Shown one piece after another: positions 24,210 through 32,892 of a stretch of DNA of 39,719 bases. The position numbers and the translations under genes are program-made. Under the pieces are notes generated by a model. The model was given only the letters and a program-made list of their open reading frames with translations. It was not told the DNA's origin and searched no databases. The stretch is from Gammaproteobacteria bacterium (lineage in GTDB: Bacteria; Pseudomonadota; Gammaproteobacteria; Pseudomonadales; Azotimanducaceae), in the NCBI GenBank assembly GCA_020832055.1, contig JAFIFL010000007.1, forward strand, positions 1 to 39,719. The letters run 5' to 3'. The stretch's first letter is position 1; each line of letters begins with the position of its first letter.

Positions 24210-25495
24210 ATGAAGAGACCGATTTTCTACGGCTGGTACCTGGTGGGCCTGACCCTGTTCCTGCAGAGCGTCGGCGTCGGAACCACGCTCTACATGTACA
24301 GCGTCATCGCCAGCGCCATCGGCAGCGACATGCCCAGCGCCCGGTCGGTACTCATGCTCGGCTCCACGGGCATGCTGGTGGTGGGGGCGCTGCTGTCGCC
24401 GTTCGTCGGCCGCCTGCTCGACCGCCATCCCATGAAGTGGATCATCGTCGGCGGTGGAGTTGCCCTCGGTGTGGGCTTCGTGCTGCTCGGCTTCAGCACC
24501 CGGATCTGGCATGTCGTCCTTTGCTACGTTCTGTTCATGGGAGTGGGGCTGACGGCCCTGGGATCGGTGGTGGCTTCCACGCTTCTGGCGCGCTGGTTCA
24601 CGCGCTATCGGGGCCTGGCCATCGGCATCTCGGCCTTGGGCACGCAATTCGGGGGCTTTGCGTACACGCCCATGCTGGCCGCCCTGATCGAGGTCCAGGA
24701 CTGGCGCATTGCGGTCATGGTCATGGGTTCGGTGATCCTGATTCTGGTGCCTGTTGCCGCCTACCTCTGGGTGGTCGACTACCCGGCGCAAAAGCAGCTC
24801 GAGCCCGACGGCGAACCGGCACCTCCGACCGAACCTGCGGCATCCACCAGTGGCACTGAAACGCCAGCCGATCTGCGCCCGGCTCTGCCTGTTCACAAGC
24901 TCATGCTGCAGCGCAACTTCATCGTCCTGTTCATTTTCGCGGGCAGTCTCGGCGGGATGGTCAACAGCGCCGTCATCGCCAACCTGTCGCTGTTCGCCAC
25001 AGATCTCGGCGAGTCGGTGACCCGCGGTGCCTTCCTCGTCTCCCTGCTGGCGTTCATCGGCCTGTTCACCAGTCCCCTGACCGGGTGGCTTGGGGACCGC
25101 ATCAACATCAAGATCGTCGCCGTGGGCCTGACGCTCCTCATGGCCGTGGCGTCCCTGCTCTACAGCGTTGCCGACTCCTACCCCGTGCTTCTGGTCGCCA
25201 CGGTATTCCAGGGCATGGCCGGTGGCGGCTTCTTCCCCCTGTGGGCGCTGCTGGTCGCCCGTCTTTATCACTTGAGCGTCTACGGCCAGATCATGGGCAC
25301 GACCGCCGTGGGCCGCCGCGGGCGGGGCCGGCCCCCCCCGCGGGCGCCGCGTGGGGGGGCGCCGCCATCGGTCCGGTGTTCGCCGGCTGGCTCTTTGATC
25401 TCACCGACAGCTATCGGCTGGTGTTCCTGATCTTCCTGGTCCAGATGCTGGTGGTCACGGGTCTGGTGACGATGCTGCGACCGCGGGAACGCTGA
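24210..25495 (+). pseudogene. MFS transporter with frameshift in a GC homopolymer region
   Basis: From ATG 24210 (GGA seven bases upstream) the frame encodes an oxalate/formate-antiporter-like or monocarboxylate-type MFS protein. It starts MKRPIFYGWYLVGLTLFLQS, has the FVGRLLDRHPMKWI loop and ARWFTRYRGLAIGIS, and has a central linker with PAPPTEPAASTSGTETPAD. After YGQIMGTTA the sequence turns into GC-only DNA containing C8 (25332-25339) and G7 (25353-25359). The true C-terminus (AAWGGAAIGPVFAGWLFDLT to MLRPRER) continues in another frame up to TGA 25493-25495. One missing or two extra bases explain the shift. A sequencing or assembly error is quite possible, in which case the gene is intact. 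Confidence 0.75.
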
Positions 25496-25566
25496 CCCGC
25501 TGGTGATGGCGTGGAGGGCTGAGGATGGCGCTGCAGCCGCTCCGGGGCCGTCACGCAGGCCACAAC

Positions 25567-25962
25567 TCAGCTCATGGAGCTCTCGGGATCCTGCTGAAAT
25601 TCCATGATGTTGCCGCAGGGATCGTGGATCCAGACGATCCGGTGAACACCTTCGCCCATCACCCGCATGGGGATGCCCTTCACCTCGAGATGGCCCACGG
25701 TCTCGTCGATGTCGCTGACGTACCAGGAAACGTGAAAGTGGGTGGGCTCGGGGGAGCCGCCCAAGGGCTCGCGGCCGATGACGTGCATCTGCACGCCCTG
25801 TTTTTCCACCCAGAAGCCGAAATCCGACCCGGTGACCGGCTCGCGCCCGGGGATCCGGATCGGCACCTCGGGCAGGCCGAGGGTGTCGAGATAGAATTCG
25901 CGAGCCTCGGGTACGTGGCCTAGGACGTTCACGGCGGCGTGGTTCATGCGTGTGATGTTCAT
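25567..25962 (-). CDS. VOC superfamily (glyoxalase/dioxygenase-like) protein
   Basis: A 131-residue protein made of one vicinal-oxygen-chelate unit with two beta-alpha-beta-beta-beta modules. The first module opens with MNHAAVNVLGHVPEAREFYL followed by DTLGLPE, the second with THFHVSWYVSDIDETVGHLE, and it closes with HDPCGNIMEFQQ. The metal-ligand positions are His near residue 8, the His in THFHV and the Glu in IMEF, so a metal-dependent enzyme is plausible. The family includes glyoxalase I, fosfomycin-resistance and extradiol dioxygenases; the substrate is undetermined. It is divergent from the reductase-like ORF at 26039. Confidence 0.85.
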   Translation of the reverse strand: MNITRMNHAAVNVLGHVPEAREFYLDTLGLPEVPIRIPGREPVTGSDFGFWVEKQGVQMHVIGREPLGGSPEPTHFHVSWYVSDIDETVGHLEVKGIPMRVMGEGVHRIVWIHDPCGNIMEFQQDPESSMS

Positions 25963-26038
25963 GGTTCACTCTCTTCGATGACTCCGGGACGCGAACGCGA
26001 CGTCATGCCCACGGCCGCTCGTTCGAGAGTAGCACTGA

Positions 26039-26773
26039 CGTCGGCCTCCCGCAGCGCAGAAACCTGCCGCAGACCCGCCGGCGCCACGGGTCATCGAGCG
26101 CCAGGAGATTGCACCGGACCTCCTGCGGCTGCGGGTCGAGAAGCCCTCCGGGCTGGACTTCCGCGCCGGCCAGCACATCAAGTTCGGGCTGCCGGGCAAC
26201 ATGCGCTCGTATACCCTGGCGTCCGCCCCGCAAGACCCTGAACTCGAGTTCTTCATCGAACGGGTGCCCGGCGGCCGGCTGTCGGGGCCTCTGCGTTCGG
26301 TGGCCGCAGGCTCCCGCATGGCCCTGGGTGCCGCCGCGAAGGGTTCCTTCGTCGTCGATCCTTCGGTGTCCCATCATGTCTTCGTTGCGACGGTGACCGG
26401 GATCGCGCCCTTCGTTTCCATCCTCCGTGATCAGGCCCGGCGTGGCTTTCCCGCCGGCCGCTTCGTCGTCCTGCACGGCGCCAGCTACGCACAGGAACTC
26501 GGCTACGGTGACGAACTCGCTGCGCTCGCGGCCGCACACCCTGATCGCGTCGAGTATCTGCCCACGGTCAGCCGCCCGGCCGAGAGCCGCAATCGCGGCT
26601 GGACCGGGGCCACCGGCCGGGTCGACAGCCGGGTTGCCGAGGCCCTGGGCAGCCGCGGGCTGCCCACGGGTGATACCGCGGTCTATGCCTGTGGCAACTC
26701 GGAGATGATCCGCAACGTCCGCGCCGTTGCCGGTCGCGAGGGTCTGCCGTTCCACTCGGAAGCCTTCGACTGA
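26039..26773 (+). CDS. ferredoxin-NADP reductase-like protein without a canonical start
   Basis: The track protein begins at an internal ATG (26201), but the same frame is open from 26039 and encodes the missing FAD-domain strands: RVIERQEIAPDLLRLRVEK and FRAGQHIKFGLPG. The flavin motif RSYTLASAP, the nucleotide motif VATVTGIAPFVSILRD and the C-terminal YACGNSEMIRNVRAV are all present, so the domain is a complete FNR module of about 230 residues. No ATG, GTG or TTG occurs between the upstream TGA and the FAD motif. A start in another frame exists at ATG 26005, so a lost base is one explanation. No 2Fe-2S domain is attached. Listed from the first sense codon after the stop; the true start is unknown. 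Confidence 0.7.
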   Translation, partial: RRPPAAQKPAADPPAPRVIERQEIAPDLLRLRVEKPSGLDFRAGQHIKFGLPGNMRSYTLASAPQDPELEFFIERVPGGRLSGPLRSVAAGSRMALGAAAKGSFVVDPSVSHHVFVATVTGIAPFVSILRDQARRGFPAGRFVVLHGASYAQELGYGDELAALAAAHPDRVEYLPTVSRPAESRNRGWTGATGRVDSRVAEALGSRGLPTGDTAVYACGNSEMIRNVRAVAGREGLPFHSEAFD

Positions 26774-26816
26774 CCCTGGGTTTCGACGCGCAACAGGCCG
26801 TTGTGCGGCGCCTTCG

Positions 26817-29324
26817 TCAGCCCCCCTCCCAGTCCGACAAGGTCTCTGGCGGTGGCGGCGGCAAGTGGGCCTCGAATGGCGACAGCTCATTGAATTCCTG
26901 CAGGAACTGTTCGGCGAGCTCGGTTCGGCCGAGGCGGGACAGAACCGCATAGTGATAATAGCTTCTGCCGGCCTGGACGTAGCCGATCTGGGCGGCCTTA
27001 AGGGCCGTCAGATAGGGATCCCGGTCAGGCGGTACGGCGCGCAGCAGATCCTCGTAGAGCAGCGCTGCGTGGTGCCCGGTGAGGAAGCTGTCCTGACCCG
27101 CCTGAACCCGCCTCTGGCTCCTGGGAGCCTCGTATTCGATCAGCGGCCGATCGTCGGTGTTCACCGGCAGATCATCGAACAACCCGGAGGCGCTGGCGTT
27201 GCCGCCGTAGAAGCGCAGCGACACGGCTGACAGCAGATCTGCCGGCAGGTCCGGATTGCCGGCCAGACGCCGGCCATGGGTCACTGCGGCATCGGGATCG
27301 AGGGGCTGCGGTTCGTTGTAGCCCACCAGCGCGACGATGGAGCGCTGCGGGATCAGGTCGCCCCGCCACAGCACCACCTGGGGAAACACCTCCATCATGG
27401 TCCTCGTGATGATGCCGAATTCCCTGCGGGTGACCTGATACATCGGCACCCATTGCACGTAGGCCCCACCGGGCTGCAGGCGGTGGCTGGCGGTGGCGTA
27501 GTGCTCGCGGGTGTAGAGGTTGCCGGTGCCGGCCTTCCAGGGGGTGAACAGGTCGGCGATGATCAGATCGAAACGCTCCGTGCTGCGGCGCAGGCAGTTG
27601 CGGCCGTCCTCGGCATGAATCTGCACGCGATCGTCTTCGAACAAATCCAGCGTCCAGTCGCCGAAGTGTTCCCGTGCCAGGGTGACCACTTCCGGCAGCA
27701 GTTCACACACCACCACCCGGTCGACGGGAAACAGCAGACCCGCGCCGGCGGTGATGCCGGTACCCATGCCCAGATAGAACAGCGATCGCGGCTCGGGATG
27801 AGTGAGCAGCGGCACCAGCGACTGATTGCGCTCGGAGTCCAGCGCTCCGGTGCCGCCCAGCACGTAGTAATTGTCGACCCGGATCAGGCGATGGCCGTCG
27901 CGCTCGACCACGGCCACGTTGGCCTGCCGTCCCTCGACGAAGGCCAGCAGCTGCTCACCGCGTTCGGTGTCGAGCCGCAGGCGCTGCAGATCACCGAAAT
28001 GGAACACCGGTACCGCGACGGCGACGACGACGGCCGCAGCCGCCCAGGCGGGTCGGCGTCGCGCCAGCAGAATCATGCCGGCAAGCCCGAAGTAAGCCGC
28101 GCCGAGCAGCGCCATGCTTTGAGCGCTGCCCAGCATCGGCAGCAGCAGGAAGCCGGCGGCCAGGGCGCCGAAGATGGAGGCGCCTGTGTTCCAGGCGATC
28201 AGGCGGCCGATGGTCTCGCCTGCCCCGAGCCGGCTTTGCTGCGCCGTGCGCAGCAGCCAGGGCAGCAATGTGCCCAGGACCATCACAGGAAGGAACATCG
28301 TCAGGGCCGCGGTGGTCACGACGGCCAGCAGGTAGCCGCCCCAGCCTCGACCACTGCCGACGTAGCCCAGGCCATCCGTCACGAGATGAAACAGCCCGGG
28401 CGCAGCGGTCAGGACCAGGCCACCGCTCACCGCGAGGCCGGCCAAGACCCACTCCGGTTGCAGGTTCTGCAGGCGACACAGGCGATTGGCCAGTGCTGAA
28501 CCCGCCGCCAGAGCCAGCAGGAAGGTCACCAGCACCAGGGCATAGGTGTAGGCCGAGTTCTGCAGCACCTGCGCGAACATTCGCGTCCAGATCACCTCCG
28601 CCGCCAGCGTCGCGAAGCCGGAAATGGCGGCTGCCGCGATCAGCAGGGGCGGCAGATCCTGCGGTTCCCCGGGACGCGGTGGCGGCGGGGCGGTGGGTTT
28701 CGCGATCGGCCAGCGCCTCGCGAGCATAATGGCAGTCGCGCCCACCAGCAGATCGACACCGACGGCCAGCAGGTAGGCGTTGGAAAAACCCAGCAGCAGC
28801 GGCAGGATGAAACCCGCGGCAAAGGCGCCGCAGGCCGCCCCGGCCGTGTTGACGAAGTAGAGCAGGGAGCCGACCTCACCGAGGCGATCGGGATCCCGGA
28901 CCAGATACTGCCCCATCGCCGGCAGGGTGCCGCCCATGAGCAGGGACGCGGGCAGCAGCAGCGTAGCCGTGATGAGGATCTTCGCCAGCGTTTCCAGTAT
29001 CGGGTGATCGGCGCCGTAGGCATGCAGGGCGGGGTAGAGGGCATGGTAGGCGTCGAGCAGGACGAAGTGGCTCAATGCCGCGATGGCGACACCGATTTCG
29101 AGCCAGCCGAAACCTGCCAGGGGGTGACGCCAGGACGCTGCGCGTCGGCCGAACCAGGCGCCGCCGCCGGCGATGCCGGCAAAGAAAACGGCCAGGGTGA
29201 CCGCTGCGGCTTCTGCCGTACTGCCGAACAGCAGGCTGAGTTCCCGGACCCACAGCACCTGATAGACCAGCGCAGCGGCGCCGGACGCAAAGAACAGGAG
29301 CAGGATGATCAACCGCGGTGGCAT
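26817..29324 (-). CDS. fused membrane/spermidine-synthase-like protein
   Basis: An 835-residue protein. The first roughly 430 residues contain about twelve hydrophobic segments, starting LIILLLFFASGAAALVYQVL, with ASLLMGGTLPAMGQYLV, the recognised opening of the fused MFS/spermidine-synthase family. A Rossmann aminopropyltransferase-like domain follows at about 480-720, with RSLFYLGMGTGITAGAGLLF (nucleotide loop), VVVCELLPEVVTLAREHFGD and FDLIIADLFTPWKAGTGNLY. The catalytic Asp pair of true spermidine synthases is replaced by ADLFTPW, as in other fused members, so polyamine synthesis is not assured. The C-terminal 100 residues are helical. It is the last gene after znuA in the leftward zinc operon, 81 bases downstream. 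Confidence 0.85.
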   Translation of the reverse strand: MPPRLIILLLFFASGAAALVYQVLWVRELSLLFGSTAEAAAVTLAVFFAGIAGGGAWFGRRAASWRHPLAGFGWLEIGVAIAALSHFVLLDAYHALYPALHAYGADHPILETLAKILITATLLLPASLLMGGTLPAMGQYLVRDPDRLGEVGSLLYFVNTAGAACGAFAAGFILPLLLGFSNAYLLAVGVDLLVGATAIMLARRWPIAKPTAPPPPRPGEPQDLPPLLIAAAAISGFATLAAEVIWTRMFAQVLQNSAYTYALVLVTFLLALAAGSALANRLCRLQNLQPEWVLAGLAVSGGLVLTAAPGLFHLVTDGLGYVGSGRGWGGYLLAVVTTAALTMFLPVMVLGTLLPWLLRTAQQSRLGAGETIGRLIAWNTGASIFGALAAGFLLLPMLGSAQSMALLGAAYFGLAGMILLARRRPAWAAAAVVVAVAVPVFHFGDLQRLRLDTERGEQLLAFVEGRQANVAVVERDGHRLIRVDNYYVLGGTGALDSERNQSLVPLLTHPEPRSLFYLGMGTGITAGAGLLFPVDRVVVCELLPEVVTLAREHFGDWTLDLFEDDRVQIHAEDGRNCLRRSTERFDLIIADLFTPWKAGTGNLYTREHYATASHRLQPGGAYVQWVPMYQVTRREFGIITRTMMEVFPQVVLWRGDLIPQRSIVALVGYNEPQPLDPDAAVTHGRRLAGNPDLPADLLSAVSLRFYGGNASASGLFDDLPVNTDDRPLIEYEAPRSQRRVQAGQDSFLTGHHAALLYEDLLRAVPPDRDPYLTALKAAQIGYVQAGRSYYHYAVLSRLGRTELAEQFLQEFNELSPFEAHLPPPPPETLSDWEGG

Positions 29325-29405
29325 GGCTCAGTAATCGAACGAAAAGTCGCAGCGCCGCCTCGGCAGGCGCTGCTCATTGGGAATCCGGCCGCGACGGCTA
29401 TTCCC

Positions 29406-30287
29406 TCAACCTGACATGGCCTCGACCCAGGCCTCGATGAGGTCCAGGTAGTCCTCGGCCGTGCCATCGAGCGCGACGTTGGTCGGCAGGGCATGCGCTG
29501 CCCAGCCCAGCTGTTGCTGGATGAACCCCGGCGCGCGGGAGGACTCGAAGCTGGCATGAGCGATGGTGCCTTCGGGGCGACCCTGCATCCGGCTCACCAG
29601 ATCACGCAGATGCCGTGCCGTAGGCGGGACGCCTGGGATCGGTTCGATGTAGCCGAGGACCTCGGCATCGAGCAGCCGCGCCAGGTAATCGACGTCCTTG
29701 TGGTAGAGGATGACCCCGTTGGAGCCGCGAGCACGCTCCTGCCAGCGGGGCACGCGCTCCGCCACCTTTTCACTGAAGGCCTGCGCCCGGGCTCGAAAAT
29801 CCTCGGCATGGGCCGGATCGAGTTCCGCCAGCCGTTCTGCGAGGGCCTCGCCGACACGGGCAAAGCGCGGCGGATCGAAGTAGACGTGGGGGTTGCCGGT
29901 GGGGTGCACGTCGCCGAGCCGGCGATCAGCGGGCTGGCCTTCGTCGATCAGACTGACCTGCGCGGCCGCCTCGAAATAACCGCGCCGACCGGGATGGACG
30001 TGTGGGTTGGCTGCGCCCTGGGTGGCAGCTGGCAGCCAGCCGACCTCCAGTTCCGCGCCGACGGCGACCACTAGATCGGCCCGCCGCAAGGCGGCCATCA
30101 TGCTCGGCCGTGCTTCGAGATAATGTGCGTCGCGGTCCGGCGGCGCCATGACCCGCACCTGGACGGCATCACCGCCGATGGTGCGCGCCAGCATGCCCAT
30201 GTTGCTGGTGGTGGCCGCTATGTTGAGCTGGGCTTCTGCCGCACCCGCGGCCAGCAGCAACGTGACCCATATCAGAATTCTGGCCAT
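29406..30287 (-). CDS. znuA: zinc ABC transporter substrate-binding protein ZnuA
   Basis: A 293-residue protein with a signal peptide (MARILIWVTLLLAAGAAEA, cleavage before QLN). It is a cluster A-I metal-binding protein. The ligand His residues are H55 (DRDAHYLEARPS), H134 (GNPHVYFDPP) and H196 (ILYHKDVDYL), with the fourth ligand expected in the HASFESSRAPGFI region. The usual His/Asp-rich loop is short here (NPHVHPGRRG). Zn(II) is favoured over Mn(II) by the neighbouring Zur-like site, but specificity cannot be proven from sequence. GGGAGG lies nine bases before the ATG. It lies downstream of the His-rich porin gene on the same strand, with a strong hairpin between. Confidence 0.85.
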   Translation of the reverse strand: MARILIWVTLLLAAGAAEAQLNIAATTSNMGMLARTIGGDAVQVRVMAPPDRDAHYLEARPSMMAALRRADLVVAVGAELEVGWLPAATQGAANPHVHPGRRGYFEAAAQVSLIDEGQPADRRLGDVHPTGNPHVYFDPPRFARVGEALAERLAELDPAHAEDFRARAQAFSEKVAERVPRWQERARGSNGVILYHKDVDYLARLLDAEVLGYIEPIPGVPPTARHLRDLVSRMQGRPEGTIAHASFESSRAPGFIQQQLGWAAHALPTNVALDGTAEDYLDLIEAWVEAMSG

Positions 30288-30317
30288 CTGCCTTGACCTC
30301 CCATGGAAATGAATGAA

Positions 30318-30349
30318 GGCCGGCGTCCGACGGTACTCGGACGCCGGCC
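30318..30349 (-). terminator. 13-bp-stem hairpin between porin and znuA genes
   Basis: On the minus strand a perfect 13-bp stem with a 6-base loop (arms 30318-30330 and 30337-30349) lies 11 bases after the porin stop; TTCATTCATTT follows. It may be a partial terminator that lowers znuA expression relative to the porin or stabilises the porin mRNA. Confidence 0.65.
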
Positions 30350-30360
30350 CAGAAGCACAA

Positions 30361-31998
30361 TCAGAAGCTGTGAGCGCCGTGTACGCCCAGGCTCATGTTG
30401 TACTGCAGCAGGAACGACCAGACACTGCCGTGTTCGTCGGTGTCGAAGTCGCTGTAGTTGACCTGCCCCCGCAGCATGGAGAACTCCGTCGGCCTGAAAG
30501 TCAGCACACCGGAATGACGCCAGGATTTGCTGGCCCGCTCGAAGGCATTCTCGGAGCGATCGGGTTCCAGCGTGCGGTTGCGCAGGCCGAGTCCCTCGGT
30601 GCGCAAGCCAGCCTGCCAACGGGGAGCAATGCCGTAGAGTCCCTGCAGGTAGAAGCCGTCCTGCTTGGCCGTGCCCGAGAAGACATCTTCCACGCCACCG
30701 GCCGCCGTCGGCGTCAGGGTGCCGAAGTCCGAGAAGTTGCGGCTGGCATAGTCGGCATCGATCTCGCGGTAGAAGTACTCGCCTTGGAGGACGAAGTTGC
30801 CGGCGCCGAAGCTGCGGCCGGCATCGTACTTGTAGACGGCATCCACGCCGGCAAACCAGGCATCGCCATCCCAGGTTTCGACACGGCCGCTGCTGTGGGT
30901 GACCACATTCTGCCAGGAGCGGGAGATCCCGCCGGAGGCACCGAGCTGGATCGCATGGTCGTGGCCGAGGTCAGGGGCGATGGTGACGAAGCCGGTGAAC
31001 AGACGCGGGCCGGTTTTCTCGCTCATCCCGAGGTGGTCACGCCAGCGAATGCGGTTCGGTGCACTCGAGACGGGTACCGGCTCTCCGGTTACCGGGTCGA
31101 TGGCGAAGTCGGGCAGCAGGGTCACCAGGGTGTATCTTTCATCGCCCTCGTACTGGGCGATGCCAGATGTTTCGCCCTGCAGCACTTCGATACCGAAGCG
31201 CGTGTAGGTCTCCGTGGGCGCGACCCAGGAGACCTGCACACCGTTTTCCTGCAGACCGTGATCGCCGAACAGGAATTCGTTGACCAGCGTGCGATCGGCG
31301 AAATCCCAGTCGTGCAGGTGCTGTTTGTTGATGTAACCGACGTCGGACAGGAAGCGCCCGAATTTCACTTGCCAGCCAGCGGGCAGGCTGTTGGTGACGA
31401 GATAGGCTTCCTCGATCTCTACGTTGGAAACGCCCTCGACGGCGAGCATGACCAGGGCATCGAAGTAGTTGTCGATACTGGCCGTGAACGTGATCTCGGT
31501 CTCACGCAGATTGAACCCGCGCTCGATCCCGCCATGACCCCCGTGGCCGCCATGACCATGATCGTGGCCTTCGAAGCCCTCGGGAGATTCGATTTCCGCC
31601 CGGTTTTGCCCAACATAGAGGCCATCCATGATCACGGAAATCGCCGGGTTGAAGGCGGTGCCCGATGTCACGGCGCCGTCACCGAGCGCACGCGCGCGCG
31701 TCCGGTAGCTTTCGCGATCGAGGGGGGCCCGTTGCGGTCCCTGGGAGAGCTCCGTCGGCGCTTCCCGGCGCCGTTCTTCGACCACCCGTTCGGTCACGGT
31801 CTCCTGCGCCCGCGTCTGGGCTTCCCGCGCCTCGCGCAATTCCTGCTGCAGCGTCTCGAGTTGACGCTGACGCTCCCGGTCACGCTGTTCGAGTCTTTCC
31901 AGCTGTTCCATCAGCTGCGTCAGGCTCGGTCCGTTTGCTGCCTGAGCACCCCCTGCAAGCAGGGCGAGTGCCAGCAGCGCACCACCTAGTTTCTTCAT
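30361..31998 (-). CDS. His-rich outer-membrane porin-like protein of the zinc operon
   Basis: The ATG at 31998 has AGAGG nine bases upstream and gives 545 residues; the track ORF extends wrongly to 32301. A signal peptide (MKKLGGALLALALLAGGAQA) is followed by a coiled coil at about 26-75 (LTQLMEQLERLEQRDRERQR), then a beta-barrel with alternating aromatic strands ending NMSLGVHGAHSF with C-terminal Phe. A metal-binding segment (HDHGHGGHGGHGG, residues 145-157) precedes the barrel. The coiled-coil-plus-barrel layout matches porin-like proteins found with Zn-import genes. It probably binds or passes Zn(II) across the outer membrane; this is inferred from the His cluster and the operon, not proven. 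Confidence 0.75.
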   Translation of the reverse strand: MKKLGGALLALALLAGGAQAANGPSLTQLMEQLERLEQRDRERQRQLETLQQELREAREAQTRAQETVTERVVEERRREAPTELSQGPQRAPLDRESYRTRARALGDGAVTSGTAFNPAISVIMDGLYVGQNRAEIESPEGFEGHDHGHGGHGGHGGIERGFNLRETEITFTASIDNYFDALVMLAVEGVSNVEIEEAYLVTNSLPAGWQVKFGRFLSDVGYINKQHLHDWDFADRTLVNEFLFGDHGLQENGVQVSWVAPTETYTRFGIEVLQGETSGIAQYEGDERYTLVTLLPDFAIDPVTGEPVPVSSAPNRIRWRDHLGMSEKTGPRLFTGFVTIAPDLGHDHAIQLGASGGISRSWQNVVTHSSGRVETWDGDAWFAGVDAVYKYDAGRSFGAGNFVLQGEYFYREIDADYASRNFSDFGTLTPTAAGGVEDVFSGTAKQDGFYLQGLYGIAPRWQAGLRTEGLGLRNRTLEPDRSENAFERASKSWRHSGVLTFRPTEFSMLRGQVNYSDFDTDEHGSVWSFLLQYNMSLGVHGAHSF

Positions 31999-32312
31999 GA
32001 TCATTGGCCTCTGAATGTGATTCCCCTGTCGAATGCACTCCTGGTCCGGCTGCACGATACTTGGCGACAAGAGGTCGGGACTGGCTCCACCCCAAAGCAG
32101 GCATGGCCTGCATTGGGGTGCGGAGTCCAGTGGAGCTGACCGGTAGAGCAGCGAACCAGAAGGCCAATTATGATATAACATATCACTTGAGTCGACCAGT
32201 CCACGCTCCACCTGCACGCCCCACCTGCATTGGACGGCGCACCTGCAGTAAGCTGCGCGCCCGGTGGCGCTGCGGGGATCACCGCGGACAGATCTGCACA
32301 AATGGGGACGGC
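31999..32312. promoter_or_regulatory. divergent zinc-operon control region
   Basis: The 314-base spacer separates the leftward porin-znuA and rightward znuC-znuB genes. It holds the palindrome at 32171-32185 (listed separately) in an AT-rich island, AATTATGATATAACATATCA, which stands out in this GC-rich window. I see no gene here; track ORFs running through it are extensions of the neighbouring genes. Confidence 0.6.
32171..32185. promoter_or_regulatory. predicted Zur operator
   Basis: TGATATAACATATCA is a perfect palindrome of two 6-base arms around AAC, in the spacer shared by both zinc operons. Zur sites of proteobacteria are AT-rich dyads built around a GTTATA/ATAACA core; this site contains ATAACAT. 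Position, symmetry and base composition support a zinc-dependent repressor site serving both directions. No zur gene is in the window. Confidence 0.6.
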
Positions 32313-32891
32313 ATGCTGGAGTACAAACAGGTCGTGGCGGGCTACAGTCAACCGGTCATCGGACCCGTGTCGTTCCGTATCGAGGCTGGTGAAGTGGTCG
32401 GCCTTTCCGGCCCCAATGGCATTGGCAAGAGCACCCTGTTCCGGGTCCTGTCCGGCGAAGCCCGGCTTTTCAGCGGCGGCATCCATCGCCAACCGGGGTT
32501 GCGTCTGGCCCACCATCGACAGGAGCCGGTGCGCTCGCAGGAGAATCCACTCACCGGGTCGGACCTGCTGGCGGTGAACCGGGCACCGGCGCCACCACGC
32601 GAACATCGTCTCACGCCGCTGCTCGGGTGGCGGATCGATCAGCTCAGCGGCGGCCAGCTGCAACTGCTGGAGCTTTGGTGCGCGCTGAACGGCCCCGCCG
32701 AACTGGTCCTGCTCGACGAACCTACGCATCACCTGGATCACGAGGCTCACGAACAACTGGCCTGCCTGCTTGCCGAGGCCCGGGCCGGTCGACGGGCCGT
32801 GCTGATCGTCAGCCATGAACCGGCGTTCTGCAGACGCGTCTGCAGCCGGCAGATCGACCTCGGTGCCGTCACCGCTGCCCGGGAGCCCTGA
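32313..32891 (+). CDS. znuC: zinc ABC transporter ATP-binding protein ZnuC
   Basis: The ATG at 32313 gives a 192-residue ABC ATPase; the track start at 32004 runs through the control region. Walker A is GPNGIGKST (33-41), the signature is LSGGQ (111-115), Walker B is LVLLDEP (131-137), with the D-loop HHLD after it and the switch His in IVSHEPAF. All catalytic elements are present, but the protein is about 50 residues shorter than typical ZnuC, with a shortened helical region and tail. The next gene starts one base after its stop. It should energise Zn(II) import with ZnuB and ZnuA. Confidence 0.88.
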   Translation: MLEYKQVVAGYSQPVIGPVSFRIEAGEVVGLSGPNGIGKSTLFRVLSGEARLFSGGIHRQPGLRLAHHRQEPVRSQENPLTGSDLLAVNRAPAPPREHRLTPLLGWRIDQLSGGQLQLLELWCALNGPAELVLLDEPTHHLDHEAHEQLACLLAEARAGRRAVLIVSHEPAFCRRVCSRQIDLGAVTAAREP

Positions 32892-32892
32892 G

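Noticed and set aside
27276-28499. 407-residue plus-strand ORF
   Set aside because: Antisense shadow of the fused membrane/spermidine-synthase-like gene; repetitive His/Gln/Gly composition.
30313-31989. 558-residue plus-strand ORF
   Set aside because: Antisense to the porin-like gene, which has a signal peptide, ribosome-binding site and barrel pattern.
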